Source: Geobacter sp. (GTDB lineage: Bacteria > Desulfobacterota > Desulfuromonadia > Geobacterales > Geobacteraceae). Taken from it: 12,556 nucleotides of DNA. Of the stretch, positions 1-6,147 are shown one piece after another. Location: contig RPRC01000191.1 in NCBI GenBank assembly GCA_003857395.1, positions 1 to 12,556 on the forward strand, in the 5' to 3' direction. A program made the translations under genes and the position numbers. The notes beneath the pieces were generated by a model. It saw only the letters and a list, made by a program, of their open reading frames with translations, was not told where the DNA came from and did not search any database. Positions within the stretch are counted from its first letter, which is position 1; each line of letters starts with the position of its first letter.

Positions 1-42
1 AAGTTTAAACTCGCGGGTGTACGACTTCCTCTTCGATACCAT
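1..42 (-). CDS. IS3-family transposase OrfA, N-terminal fragment (runs off left edge)
   Basis: Reading the - strand from the ATG at 42-40 gives MVSKRKSYTREFKL, the characteristic basic start of IS3-family OrfA proteins (HTH_Tnp_1, the helix-turn-helix DNA-binding half of the transposase). Only 14 codons are visible before the window ends. An AGGAGGG ribosome binding site lies just upstream on the - strand (about 49-55), well spaced for this ATG. In this family OrfA is normally followed by OrfB (DDE integrase core) through a programmed -1 frameshift; neither can be seen here. Whether the copy is intact cannot be judged. Confidence 0.75.
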   Translation of the reverse strand, partial: MVSKRKSYTREFKL

Positions 43-53
43 GACAGTCCCTC

Positions 54-71
54 CTGCTACGTTTGTAGCAG
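54..71 (-). promoter_or_regulatory. Stem-loop overlapping the OrfA ribosome binding site
   Basis: CTGCTAC (54-60) and GTAGCAG (65-71) form a perfect 7-bp stem around a 4-base loop. On the - strand the end of this stem supplies the first bases of the AGGAGGG ribosome binding site of orfA, so a folded leader could partly mask translation initiation. Several IS elements use such structures to block transposase translation from read-through transcripts. That role here is inference. On the + strand the same stem is followed by CTTTTC, which is too short a T run to call a terminator. Confidence 0.45.
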
Positions 72-108
72 CTTTTCAGACTGTCCACAATACCGGGGGA
101 GATCCAGA

Positions 109-169
109 CAGTTGAACAGGGAAACAGTGAAACAGTGAAACAGTTGAACAGTTAAACAGGGAACAGGGG
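109..169 (+). repeat. Octamer repeat array A (single forward arm)
   Basis: Seven to eight consecutive degenerate 7-8 bp units are seen here: CAGTTGAA, CAGGGAAA, CAGTGAAA (twice), CAGTTGAA, CAGTTAAA, CAGGGAA. All are in the forward orientation. The array starts almost at the IS3 end and stops just before the REP-like palindrome. Unlike the arrays further into the locus, no reverse-complement arm is visible, so it may be a remnant cut by the IS insertion. Confidence 0.85.
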
Positions 170-173
170 GTAG

Positions 174-211
174 TTCCCTCCCCACTTGCGGGGGAGGGTC
201 AGGGTGGGGGG
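174..211. repeat. REP-like GC-rich palindrome
   Basis: CCCTCCCC (176-183) and GGGGAGGG (190-197) form a perfect 8-bp stem with a 6-base loop (ACTTGC), followed by TCAGGGTGGGGGGG. This stem plus GGGTGGGG tail resembles a dispersed extragenic palindrome seen in many proteobacterial genomes. From one copy I cannot show that it is repeated in this genome. It sits between the octamer array and the leader of the export gene. Confidence 0.55.
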
Positions 212-276
212 GACGTTGCCACTATATCGGTAGGCTGCATCTTCACCGGCCCCCTTTAGGCCCTTTGGGTCCTCCC

Positions 277-308
277 GCTTGCGCGCCGTAGCGCTTCAGC
301 GCGCAGGC
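277..308 (+). repeat. GC-rich inverted repeat in the leader of the export gene
   Basis: Positions 277-286 (GCTTGCGCGC) can pair with 299-308 (GCGCGCAGGC), a 10-bp stem with one G-U pair and a 12-base loop. It lies 63 bases before the start codon of the export gene. There is no T run after it, so it is not an intrinsic terminator. It could be a leader structure or another dispersed palindrome. I saw no convincing promoter in 107-371. Confidence 0.35.
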
Positions 309-371
309 CCGTCAAGGGCGGGGGAATGGCTTTTTGTGAAGCCTTTACTATTGATCTGCAGGAGAGCTTTT

Positions 372-1205
372 ATGAAAAAAATTGTGCTATTTGTCCTGTC
401 GCTTGTTCTTATGGCCGGGTCTGCCTGGGGTGGCGATTATGTGGTCGGTGAGGGTGACTCGCTGGACATTTCCGTTTGGGGTGTGAAGGAGCTGAACTTT
501 ACCGTCAAGGTCCGACCGGACGGCAAAGTTACCGTCCCCGGTTTGGGAGATTTGCAGGCTGCCGGATTCACCCCCGTGGGCTTGCAGGAATCCCTGACAG
601 TGAAACTGAAGGAACTGGTGAAGAATCCGATCGTCACGGTCAGCGTGCGGGATTTCACCAACAATAAGGTCTACATCTTCGGCGGCGGCGTTGCTTCGGG
701 TGTCTACGACCTGAACCGCCGGACCACGCTGCTGCAGCTTCTCTGCTCCATTGGTGGCTCCGGGGGTGGCGAAGGGAAAACCGCTGGGGATGTCGGCGCC
801 GCGGATTATAAGCAGGCATATGTATTGCGAGGCGGCAAGAAGATCAAGGAGAATTTTTACAAACTGTTCATCAACGGCGATATCAGTGATGATGTTGCCA
901 TTGAGACTGGCGATGCAATTTTTATCCCCCGTTTTCCGGACAAGAATGTCTATGTGGTCGGTGCGGTCAATGCCCCCCGGGTTATTCCCTACCGGGACGG
1001 TATGACAGTGCTGGAGGCGATTCTGGAAGCAGGCGGCTTCACCAAATTTGCCAGCCAGAACAGCACAACAGTCATGCGGAAAGAAGGGGGAAAAGAGATT
1101 TCCCTGCCGGTCATGGCAAAAGACCTGATAAAAGACGGCGACCTGGCCCAGAACCGTAACCTTCGGCCGGGCGATTACGTAATTGTCAAAGAAGGAATTT
1201 TTTAA
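372..1205 (+). CDS. XrtA/PEP-CTERM system polysaccharide export protein (Wza-like, SLBB domains)
   Basis: This 277-residue protein belongs to the Wza/OPX class that carries exopolysaccharide across the periplasm and outer membrane. A Sec signal peptide is visible (MKKIVLFVLSLVLMAGSAWG, cleavage near residues 19-21) without a lipobox cysteine. It is followed by a Poly_export domain (about 22-93, starting DYVVGEGDSLDISVWG) and two SLBB-like domains (about 100-170 with VYIFGGGVASGVYDL, and about 192-275 with VYVVGAVNAPRVIPYRDG). The reading frame stays open upstream to 279, but I chose the ATG at 372: it has AGGAGAG six to eight bases before it and begins exactly at a signal peptide. It is first in the visible locus and is separated from the chain-length gene by repeat array B. 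The second SLBB domain makes it longer than the shortest members of the family. Confidence 0.9.
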   Translation: MKKIVLFVLSLVLMAGSAWGGDYVVGEGDSLDISVWGVKELNFTVKVRPDGKVTVPGLGDLQAAGFTPVGLQESLTVKLKELVKNPIVTVSVRDFTNNKVYIFGGGVASGVYDLNRRTTLLQLLCSIGGSGGGEGKTAGDVGAADYKQAYVLRGGKKIKENFYKLFINGDISDDVAIETGDAIFIPRFPDKNVYVVGAVNAPRVIPYRDGMTVLEAILEAGGFTKFASQNSTTVMRKEGGKEISLPVMAKDLIKDGDLAQNRNLRPGDYVIVKEGIF

Positions 1206-1208
1206 GAG

Positions 1209-1524
1209 GCAGTTAAACAGTTAAACAGTTAAATAGTGAAGCAGTTAAACAGTTAAACAGTTAAACAGTGAACAGGGAACAGGGAACAGTTAAACAGTTA
1301 AACAGGGAACAGGGAACAACAATTCGAGTACTGTCCCCTGTCCCCTGACCCCTGACCCCTGACTTCTGTCCCCTGTCCCCTGTTCAACTGCTCTACTGCC
1401 CAACTGTTCTACTGCCCAACTGTTCAACTGTTCAACTGTTTTACTGTCCCCTGTTCAACTGCTCTACTGCTCTACTGTTCTACTGCCAACTGTTCAACTG
1501 TTTTACTGTTCAACTGTTCAACTG
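1209..1524 (+). repeat. Inverted octamer array B, no ORF inside
   Basis: The gap between the export and chain-length genes (about 340 bp) holds only repeats. The forward arm, about 1209-1317, is built of CAGTTAAA, CAGTGAAG, CAGGGAA and similar units. A 12-base spacer (about 1318-1329) follows, and then the reverse arm, about 1330-1524, built of CTGTCCC, CTGACCC, CTGTTCAA, CTGCTCTA and CTGCCCAA units. Forward CAGGGAA units next to the spacer face reverse CTGTCCC units on the other side, so the array is symmetric around its centre and RNA could pair with about one mismatch per unit. The array starts four bases after the stop codon of the export gene and ends just before the GGAG of the next. 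No coding potential is visible. Confidence 0.9.
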
Positions 1525-1545
1525 ATTTAAACAACGGAGTTTTTG

Positions 1546-2985
1546 ATGTCTTCTGAATTCGATTACAAACAGTATCTGTCCCTTGTCAAGAAGCGGAAGC
1601 TTCCCGTGGTCATCGTTGCCTTGCTGGTGATGACGGTTGCGGTTGTTGCCAGTTATCTTCTTCCTGAAAAATTTGAGGCGCAGAGCACCGTCTTCATTGA
1701 GAAAAATGTTATCAGCGAACTGGTCAAGGGTATTGCTGTTACACCCTCAAAAGACGACTCAATCAAGGTCATCAAGTACGCAACCACCAGCCGGACACTC
1801 TTGCTCAAGGTTATCAACGATCTTGACCTCACCAATACACGGGCCAAGACGGATGAAGCGCGCGAAGAGCTGATCCGTACCTTCCAAAAAAATATCGATG
1901 TGAAGGTGAAGGACAATAACCTCTTCATTATTTCTTTTACCGACAGCAGTCCCCGCGTAGCCAGAGACTTTGTCAACATGCTTGTGCAGCGTTACATCGA
2001 AGAAAATCTTTCTTCGAAGCGCGAGGAGTCTTATGGTGCTACCAAGTTCCTTACGGAGCAGATCGGCACCGTCAAGCAGAAACTTACCGATGCCGAAACG
2101 GAATTGAACAAGTTTAAAGCGGACAAGGGTGGCGTGATAAATGTTGATGAGGCGAAATTGTTCGAGGAGATAAACCTGGCGCAGCAGAAGCTCTATGATC
2201 TGCAGTTGCGGAGGCGTCAGCTGGAAGGGCTCAAACCTGTGGCCAGAATGGCCGCTGATCCCTTGCAGGCGCGACTCATTTTTCTCCAGAAGCGCTTGGA
2301 AGAGTTGCGCGTTGAATATACCGAGAGCTATCCAGAGGTAATCAAGGTAAAGTCTGATATTGAGACCGTGCGCGAGCAGATGAAGGGACGACGCGGTGTT
2401 TTAGCTGATATGCCGGATTCGGAGGAGGCTGGACGGGTCCAGGCGGAACTGACTGCCGTAAAGATGAGTGAGGCGAGTCTGCAGCGCTACATCGGCATGA
2501 ACCAGGCCCTTCTGAAAGGTATACCCACCGCCAAGGCCGGACTGGAAAAACTCGAGATGGAGAAGCAGAGCCGCAAGGAGCTCTACGACAAGTTGCTGTC
2601 CCGTCAGGGACAATCAGAGATGTCGCAGCAGATGGAGGTCCAGGACAAAACCACCACCTTCCGCATCATTGACCCTGCTGTCATCCCCAGTTTCCCTGCC
2701 AGCCCCGATCGGGTGAAGGTAATCCTCCTTGGAATACTGGCAGGGCTGGCCGCCGGGATTGGCATCGCCCTGCTGCTCGATAATCTGGATCACTCGGTTA
2801 AATCCATTGACAGCCTGAAGAAACTCGGTTTTCCGGTGCTTGCGTCAATTCCCACCATCCAGGACCCGGAGGAATTAACCCGCCGGAAAAAGAAAGACAC
2901 AAAAATCTTCTTACTTGCAGCGGGGTACTTTTCCCTGGTTCTGATGGTATTGGCCTATGAGGTGGTTGATCGCTACCTACTGTAA
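1546..2985 (+). CDS. XrtA system polysaccharide chain-length determinant (Wzz/GNVR family)
   Basis: This 479-residue inner-membrane protein is expected to set polymer length and partner the tyrosine kinase encoded next. Visible parts are an N-terminal Wzz domain with the first membrane segment (about 20-39), a long charged periplasmic region with heptad character (about 158-285 and 293-355), a GNVR-type segment (about 315-390) and a proline-rich stretch before the second membrane segment (PAVIPSFPASP, 377-387). The second membrane segment is at 391-411 and a third hydrophobic helix, with a basic stretch before it, lies at 454-472. The extra C-terminal helix and the absence of a fused kinase fit the XrtA-type subfamily. 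A TTG at 1543 is also in frame, but the ATG at 1546 has GGAG six bases upstream and is preferred. It lies between arrays B and C. Confidence 0.92.
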   Translation: MSSEFDYKQYLSLVKKRKLPVVIVALLVMTVAVVASYLLPEKFEAQSTVFIEKNVISELVKGIAVTPSKDDSIKVIKYATTSRTLLLKVINDLDLTNTRAKTDEAREELIRTFQKNIDVKVKDNNLFIISFTDSSPRVARDFVNMLVQRYIEENLSSKREESYGATKFLTEQIGTVKQKLTDAETELNKFKADKGGVINVDEAKLFEEINLAQQKLYDLQLRRRQLEGLKPVARMAADPLQARLIFLQKRLEELRVEYTESYPEVIKVKSDIETVREQMKGRRGVLADMPDSEEAGRVQAELTAVKMSEASLQRYIGMNQALLKGIPTAKAGLEKLEMEKQSRKELYDKLLSRQGQSEMSQQMEVQDKTTTFRIIDPAVIPSFPASPDRVKVILLGILAGLAAGIGIALLLDNLDHSVKSIDSLKKLGFPVLASIPTIQDPEELTRRKKKDTKIFLLAAGYFSLVLMVLAYEVVDRYLL

Positions 2986-2997
2986 TCACGCGTTCTA

Positions 2998-3066
2998 AGA
3001 GTTGATGGGTTGATGCGTTGATGGGTTTCAATCCATTTAAACATTGAACACTTGAACTCGTTAACT
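2998..3066 (+). repeat. Inverted octamer array C (GTTGAT type)
   Basis: The gap before the kinase gene carries forward units GAGTTGAT, GGGTTGAT, GCGTTGAT and GGGTTTCAA (about 2998-3031). These are followed by reverse units that, read on the - strand, are GAGTTAAC, GAGTTCAA, GTGTTCAA and TGTTTAAA. The GTT of each unit lines up when the two arms are paired, so the 8-bp periodic inverted design of arrays B and D is kept in a diverged sequence. The region from 3067 to the AAAGG ribosome binding site of the kinase gene is not repetitive. Confidence 0.65.
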
Positions 3067-3093
3067 CTTTCTCTATAAACGAAAGGATCGTAC

Positions 3094-4002
3094 ATGAGCA
3101 GGATTGAAGAGGCCCTGGAAAAGGCTGCCCAACTGCGGAACAATAAGCGTGGCTTTGATGTGCCGGGTAAAATTTCGGCGCCTGCACCCTCCATGGTATC
3201 GCCCACCACCCAGTATCCCCCCCTGACAGAGGCGGCAGTCGCCCTGGCAAGTCCGATGCTGGTCACCGCCACGGATCCCCACTCGCCGAGTGCCGAAGAA
3301 TACCGCAAGCTGAAGTCGGTCCTGGTCTCCATGACACAGCAGGATACCTTCCGGAATACCCTGATGGTTGCCAGCTCGGTGAGCGGAGAGGGCAAGAGTA
3401 TCACCGCCTTGAATCTCGCCATCAGTATGGCTCAGGAATTCGACCATACCGTGCTGCTGGTGGACGCTGATTTACGCAAACCGTCACTGCACACATATTT
3501 CGGGCTGGAGCCGAAGCTCGGGCTTTCCGATTGCCTTCAGGGTGGTGCCGATCTTGGTGATGCGCTGATCAAGACCGGTATCGGCAAACTTACCCTGCTT
3601 CCTTCGGGAAAACCGGTGAGGAATCCGGCGGAGCTTTTTTCTTCCCAAAGAATGAAAGAGCTTATTCAGGATATGAAATACCGCTACCCGGATCGTTACA
3701 TCATTATCGATACGCCGCCGGTGCTGCTTTTTGCGGAGACGCTTTCCCTCAGCTATCTGGTGGACGGGGTGGTTTTCGTGGTGAGAGAAGGAATGGCCTC
3801 TGTTCAGAATATCAGCGATGCGCTGGGAAATCTTAAGGGCTCGCTGGTCCTCGGAATAGTTTATAACGATGTGAAAGAAGAGAGTCTCGATAGCCGTTAT
3901 TACTATTACAATTACGGAGCCCGGGCAGGGACTGTCCCTGGCGGGAATGGTGGGGCTGCCGCTCGCAAGGGGTTATTTGGCAGATTGTTCACTAGGGGTT
4001 GA
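3094..4002 (+). CDS. XrtA-associated tyrosine autokinase (BY-kinase, CpsD/Wzc C-terminal type)
   Basis: This 302-residue cytoplasmic bacterial tyrosine kinase is thought to control polymerisation with the chain-length protein by cycles of autophosphorylation. It starts MSRIEEALEKAAQLR, the usual N-terminus of the XrtA-linked group. An EEYRKLK segment (68-74) matches the oligomerisation motif of BY-kinases. Walker A is SSVSGEGKS (94-102), Walker A' is LLVDADLRKP (121-130) and Walker B is IIIDTPP (203-209). The C-terminal tyrosine cluster is SRYYYYNYG (267-275), the expected autophosphorylation target, followed by a Gly/Ala-rich basic tail of about 27 residues. AAAGG lies about eight bases before the ATG. 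The stop codon TGA is part of the first octamer of array D. All catalytic motifs look intact. Confidence 0.94.
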   Translation: MSRIEEALEKAAQLRNNKRGFDVPGKISAPAPSMVSPTTQYPPLTEAAVALASPMLVTATDPHSPSAEEYRKLKSVLVSMTQQDTFRNTLMVASSVSGEGKSITALNLAISMAQEFDHTVLLVDADLRKPSLHTYFGLEPKLGLSDCLQGGADLGDALIKTGIGKLTLLPSGKPVRNPAELFSSQRMKELIQDMKYRYPDRYIIIDTPPVLLFAETLSLSYLVDGVVFVVREGMASVQNISDALGNLKGSLVLGIVYNDVKEESLDSRYYYYNYGARAGTVPGGNGGAAARKGLFGRLFTRG

Positions 4003-4165
4003 AGGGTTGAAGGGTTCATGCGTGGAAGCGTTTATGGGTTGAAGAGTTCACGGGTTTACCCCATCAACCCTTGAGCGAAGCGAACCCTTAAACCCTTGAG
4101 CGAAGCGAACCCTTAAACCCTTGAGTGAAGCGGACTCATCAACCCATAGACGCGTCAACTCTTGA
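3996..4165 (+). repeat. Inverted octamer array D (GGGTTGAA type) with 25-bp tandem repeat
   Basis: The forward arm (about 3996-4056) uses units GGGTTGAA, GGGTTCAT and GAGTTCAC. The reverse arm (about 4058-4165) uses AACCCTTGAG, CATCAACCC and GCGTCAACTC. Positions 4004-4017 can pair with 4107-4120, or with 4082-4095, at 13 of 14 positions. Positions 4033-4042 (TATGGGTTGA) pair perfectly with 4139-4148. Inside the reverse arm a 25-bp unit containing TTGAGCGAAGCGAACCC repeats at 4066, 4091 and, diverged, 4116. The first octamer overlaps the kinase stop codon. The frame upstream of the ATPase start is open through part of the array, but this looks fortuitous. Confidence 0.85.
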
Positions 4166-4196
4166 CACACATAAAAATGACGAAGTGAGTGCACGT

Positions 4197-5381
4197 ATGT
4201 ACGAAGCATATTTTAACCTGATCTCAAAGCCTTTCGAATTGGTGCCGAACCCGGATTTTCTCTTTCTGAGCAAGGCACACCGCCGCGCCAGAATCTACCT
4301 AGACTACGGCATCAACGAGCGGGCCGGTTTTATTTTGCTCACCGGAGAGGTGGGATCGGGCAAGACAACCCTCATCCGGGATCTGATCAAGAAGCAGCGT
4401 CCGGGCGTGGTCCTGTCCAAGGTCTTCAATACCAATGTAAGTTTTGATCAGCTCCTGGCGATGGTGAACGATGATTTTCATCTGGAGGTGGCCGGCAAGG
4501 ACCGGATTACCCTGATGCGCGATCTGAACGATTTTCTTATCGAACAGTACGCTCTGGGAAACAGGCCAACCCTGATCATTGATGAAGCCCAGAACCTCAC
4601 CGCCGGTTTGCTGGAAGATATCCGCATGCTCTCCAACCTGGAGACGGATGACGCCAAACTGCTGCAGATAATCCTGGTCGGCCAGCCCGAGCTGCGCACC
4701 ACTCTCTCCCAGCCGGAGCTCCTGCAGCTGCGCCAGCGCATCAGCATCAATTGTCACATCAGCCCCCTGACGCGGGAGGAAGTGGAAGAATATGTCCTGC
4801 ACCGTCTTGAGGTGGCCGGCAACCGGCAGGCGGTTTCCTTCCTGCCTGAATCACTGGATATCATCTTTCGCTTCAGCAGGGGCATTCCCCGCTTGGTGAA
4901 CATCATCTGTGATTTCCTGATGCTGTCAGCATTCGCTGAAGAGGTGCAGGTGCTGGATGAGGTCATTACAAAAGATGTCATCGGTGACCTGGATTTTGAA
5001 AACCAGTTCTGGGAGAGCGGACTGCCTTCAACAGCGGCGATCCCGCAGCTTTGCAGCGATCCACCAGTGGAACCGGGCCAGCAGCAACAGGTACTGGAGA
5101 TGCTTCAGGGGATAGCAGCGCGACTCGATACCTTGGAGAAAGAGTCGTCCTTGACTCATGAAACTACCCTGAAAGATCTGGGCAACAAATTTACCACCTT
5201 GGGAAACGCCTTCCGTCTTTATGCTGGGGAGACCGATGCGTTGCTCTCCGATCTTCGCGACAGATTAGCAAAAGTTGCCGACTCTCGGCTGAACGAAAAT
5301 CCTTCCGAACCGGACCAGGAGTCATTGCTGCGGCGGGGGCAGCAGGTTCTGATGGCTGCTTTGAGGACTAAAGGCAGTTAA
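4197..5381 (+). CDS. XrtA-associated AAA ATPase (ExeA/GspA-like)
   Basis: This 394-residue P-loop ATPase is of the ExeA-like type that accompanies XrtA exopolysaccharide loci; its exact job is not established. The N-terminus MYEAYFNLISKPFELVPNPD is typical of the group. Walker A is GEVGSGKT (50-57), Walker B is TLIIDEAQNL (125-134), a sensor-1-like ILVGQPEL sits at 159-166, and SRGIPRLVN (227-235) is sensor-2-like. The last third (about 290-394) is glutamine-rich and predicted coiled coil, with no transmembrane segment or peptidoglycan-binding domain seen. I set the start at the ATG at 4197 by family alignment; the frame is open upstream to 4125 and a GTG at 4185 is possible. Ribosome binding sites are weak in both cases. 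The stop TAA lies in the first unit of the following repeat arm. Confidence 0.9.
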   Translation: MYEAYFNLISKPFELVPNPDFLFLSKAHRRARIYLDYGINERAGFILLTGEVGSGKTTLIRDLIKKQRPGVVLSKVFNTNVSFDQLLAMVNDDFHLEVAGKDRITLMRDLNDFLIEQYALGNRPTLIIDEAQNLTAGLLEDIRMLSNLETDDAKLLQIILVGQPELRTTLSQPELLQLRQRISINCHISPLTREEVEEYVLHRLEVAGNRQAVSFLPESLDIIFRFSRGIPRLVNIICDFLMLSAFAEEVQVLDEVITKDVIGDLDFENQFWESGLPSTAAIPQLCSDPPVEPGQQQQVLEMLQGIAARLDTLEKESSLTHETTLKDLGNKFTTLGNAFRLYAGETDALLSDLRDRLAKVADSRLNENPSEPDQESLLRRGQQVLMAALRTKGS

Positions 5382-5510
5382 CTGCAGTTGAACAGTTTTA
5401 ACTGCAGTTGAACAGTGAAACGGTAAGGCAGTGGAACAGTTTAACAGTGAAACAGTTGAACAGGGGACAGCGATTAGCGTTTAGCGGTTAGTTGAACAGT
5501 TGAACAGTGA
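5379..5510 (+). repeat. Forward octamer arm of element 1
   Basis: It is made of CAGTTGAA, CAGTTTTA, CAGTGAAA, CGGTAAGG, CAGTGGAA and CAGTTTAA units. A near-exact 20-bp tandem unit starts at 5379 and 5399, each copy carrying the palindrome AACTGCAGTT (5380-5389, 5400-5409). The stop codon of the ATPase gene lies in the first unit. Positions 5471-5490 contain a different short repeat, TTAGCG-type, inside the arm. The arm runs into the start region of the four-helix-bundle gene. Confidence 0.88.
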
Positions 5511-5520
5511 AACGGTGGTG

Positions 5521-5928
5521 ATGGCATTGGCAGATATGCGGAAATCAGTTGTGCGGGATTACAAGGAACTGATTGCGTACCAGAAAGGTTACGAATTAAC
5601 CATCCTTATCTATCGGCTGACAGATACTTTTCCCAAGGAAGAAATGTATGGGCTCACAAGCCAGATCCGTCGGGCGGCTGTGTCTATCCCCTCGAACATT
5701 GCCGAGGGATTCATGCGGGGCGCCAAGGAATATGCCCAGTTTCTGAAAATAGCCTTGGGTTCCGCCGCTGAAGTCGAGACACAATTATCATTAAGCCAAG
5801 ACCTTGGGTATTGTAAGTCAGAAGATTTTTTAACCGCCCAAGCCTTAACCTCAGAGGTTCTACGTTTGCTGACTTCCTACATAAAAAGAGTAAACGAAAA
5901 AGTAAATACCAGCAAAAGTAACAAGTGA
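5521..5928 (+). CDS. Four-helix-bundle protein, S23/23S rRNA IVS type, copy 1
   Basis: This 135-residue protein is of the four-helix-bundle family first found as ORFs in 23S rRNA intervening sequences and related to Avd, the accessory protein of diversity-generating retroelements. The biochemical role of free-standing members is unknown; nucleic-acid binding is suspected from the Avd relation. Family signatures are clear: FPKEEMYGLTSQIRRAAVSI, then PSNIAEG, KEYAQFLKIALGSAAEVETQ and DLGY. Start choice is uncertain: the frame is open from a TTG at 5500 inside the repeat arm, ATG at 5521 is preferred and ATG at 5536 is possible; no strong ribosome binding site is present. It is 115/125 identical in protein to copy 2 over the shared region by hand count. 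It is not a normal member of an XrtA locus and is probably cargo of the surrounding repeat element. Confidence 0.88.
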   Translation: MALADMRKSVVRDYKELIAYQKGYELTILIYRLTDTFPKEEMYGLTSQIRRAAVSIPSNIAEGFMRGAKEYAQFLKIALGSAAEVETQLSLSQDLGYCKSEDFLTAQALTSEVLRLLTSYIKRVNEKVNTSKSNK

Positions 5929-6134
5929 CAACTGCTCCACTGTTTCACTGTTCCACTGCCTTACGGTTTCACTGCAGTTCAACTGTTTCACTATTTCACT
6001 GTTTAACTGATTTTAAACTGTTTCACTGTTTAACTGCAGTTCAACTGTTCAACTGTTCAACTGCCTTACGGTTTCACTGTTCAACTGCCGTACTGTTTCA
6101 CTGTTTAACTGCAGTTCAACTGTTCAACTGTTTT
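5929..6134 (+). repeat. Reverse octamer arm of element 1
   Basis: Starting at the base after the stop codon of the four-helix-bundle gene, about 200 bp consist of reverse-complement units CTGCTCCA, CTGTTTCA, CTGTTCCA, CTGCCTTA and CTGTTCAA. A 19-base segment CTGCCTTACGGTTTCACTG occurs at 5956-5974 and again at 6061-6079; both can pair with 5413-5431 of the forward arm. The palindrome AACTGCAGTT recurs at 6032 and 6107. The arm ends just before the GAGAGG ribosome binding site of the beta-barrel gene. A frame through it stays open for over 100 codons but encodes only a repetitive peptide. Confidence 0.9.
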
Positions 6135-6147
6135 AGAGAGGTTCTGG

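Larger units (their letters stand above)
1..106 (-). mobile_element. IS3-family insertion sequence, one end (partial)
   Basis: This is the terminal part of an insertion sequence lying in - orientation, with its orfA-proximal end facing the polysaccharide operon. Read on the - strand from about position 106, it starts TGGATCTCCCCCGG and continues to a TGTGGACAG block, which resembles IS3-family left terminal repeats. After a short leader comes a good ribosome binding site and the start of an OrfA reading frame. The outer boundary at 106 is an estimate, because the other terminal repeat and any target duplication lie outside the window. The octamer array begins within 3-4 bp of this end, so the element probably inserted at or beside a repeat array. 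Family assignment rests on the OrfA N-terminus and the end sequence only. Confidence 0.72.
5379..6134 (+). mobile_element. Putative IVS-like element 1: four-helix-bundle gene between inverted octamer arms
   Basis: The unit is a forward octamer arm (5379-5510), the S23-type ORF and a reverse octamer arm (5929-6134), filling the space between the ATPase stop and the ribosome binding site of the beta-barrel gene. Positions 5413-5440 pair with 5947-5974 at 27 of 28 positions, enclosing the ORF, so a transcript could form a hairpin with the gene in its loop. This is how S23 ORFs sit in 23S rRNA intervening sequences. A second unit of the same design lies at 7390-7968. Mobility is inferred from the duplication and shared flanks. 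No transposase, target duplication or sharply defined ends were found. Confidence 0.45.

Noticed and set aside
2..115. Possible C-terminal end of an upstream + strand gene (frame ending TGA at 113-115)
   Set aside because: The same DNA reads as an IS3 end and OrfA start on the - strand with a good ribosome binding site, which explains it much better.
279..371. N-terminal extension of the export protein from an upstream start
   Set aside because: The extension is not signal-peptide-like, overlaps a GC-rich hairpin, and the ATG at 372 has a good ribosome binding site directly before a classic signal peptide.
1209..1524. CRISPR array
   Set aside because: Units are 7-9 bp, degenerate and directly adjacent, with no 25-40 bp repeats separated by unique spacers and no cas genes.
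4162..4190. TTGACA at 4162 as a -35 box for the ATPase gene
   Set aside because: No plausible -10 hexamer occurs at 16-18 bp spacing, and the word arises from the reverse arm of array D.
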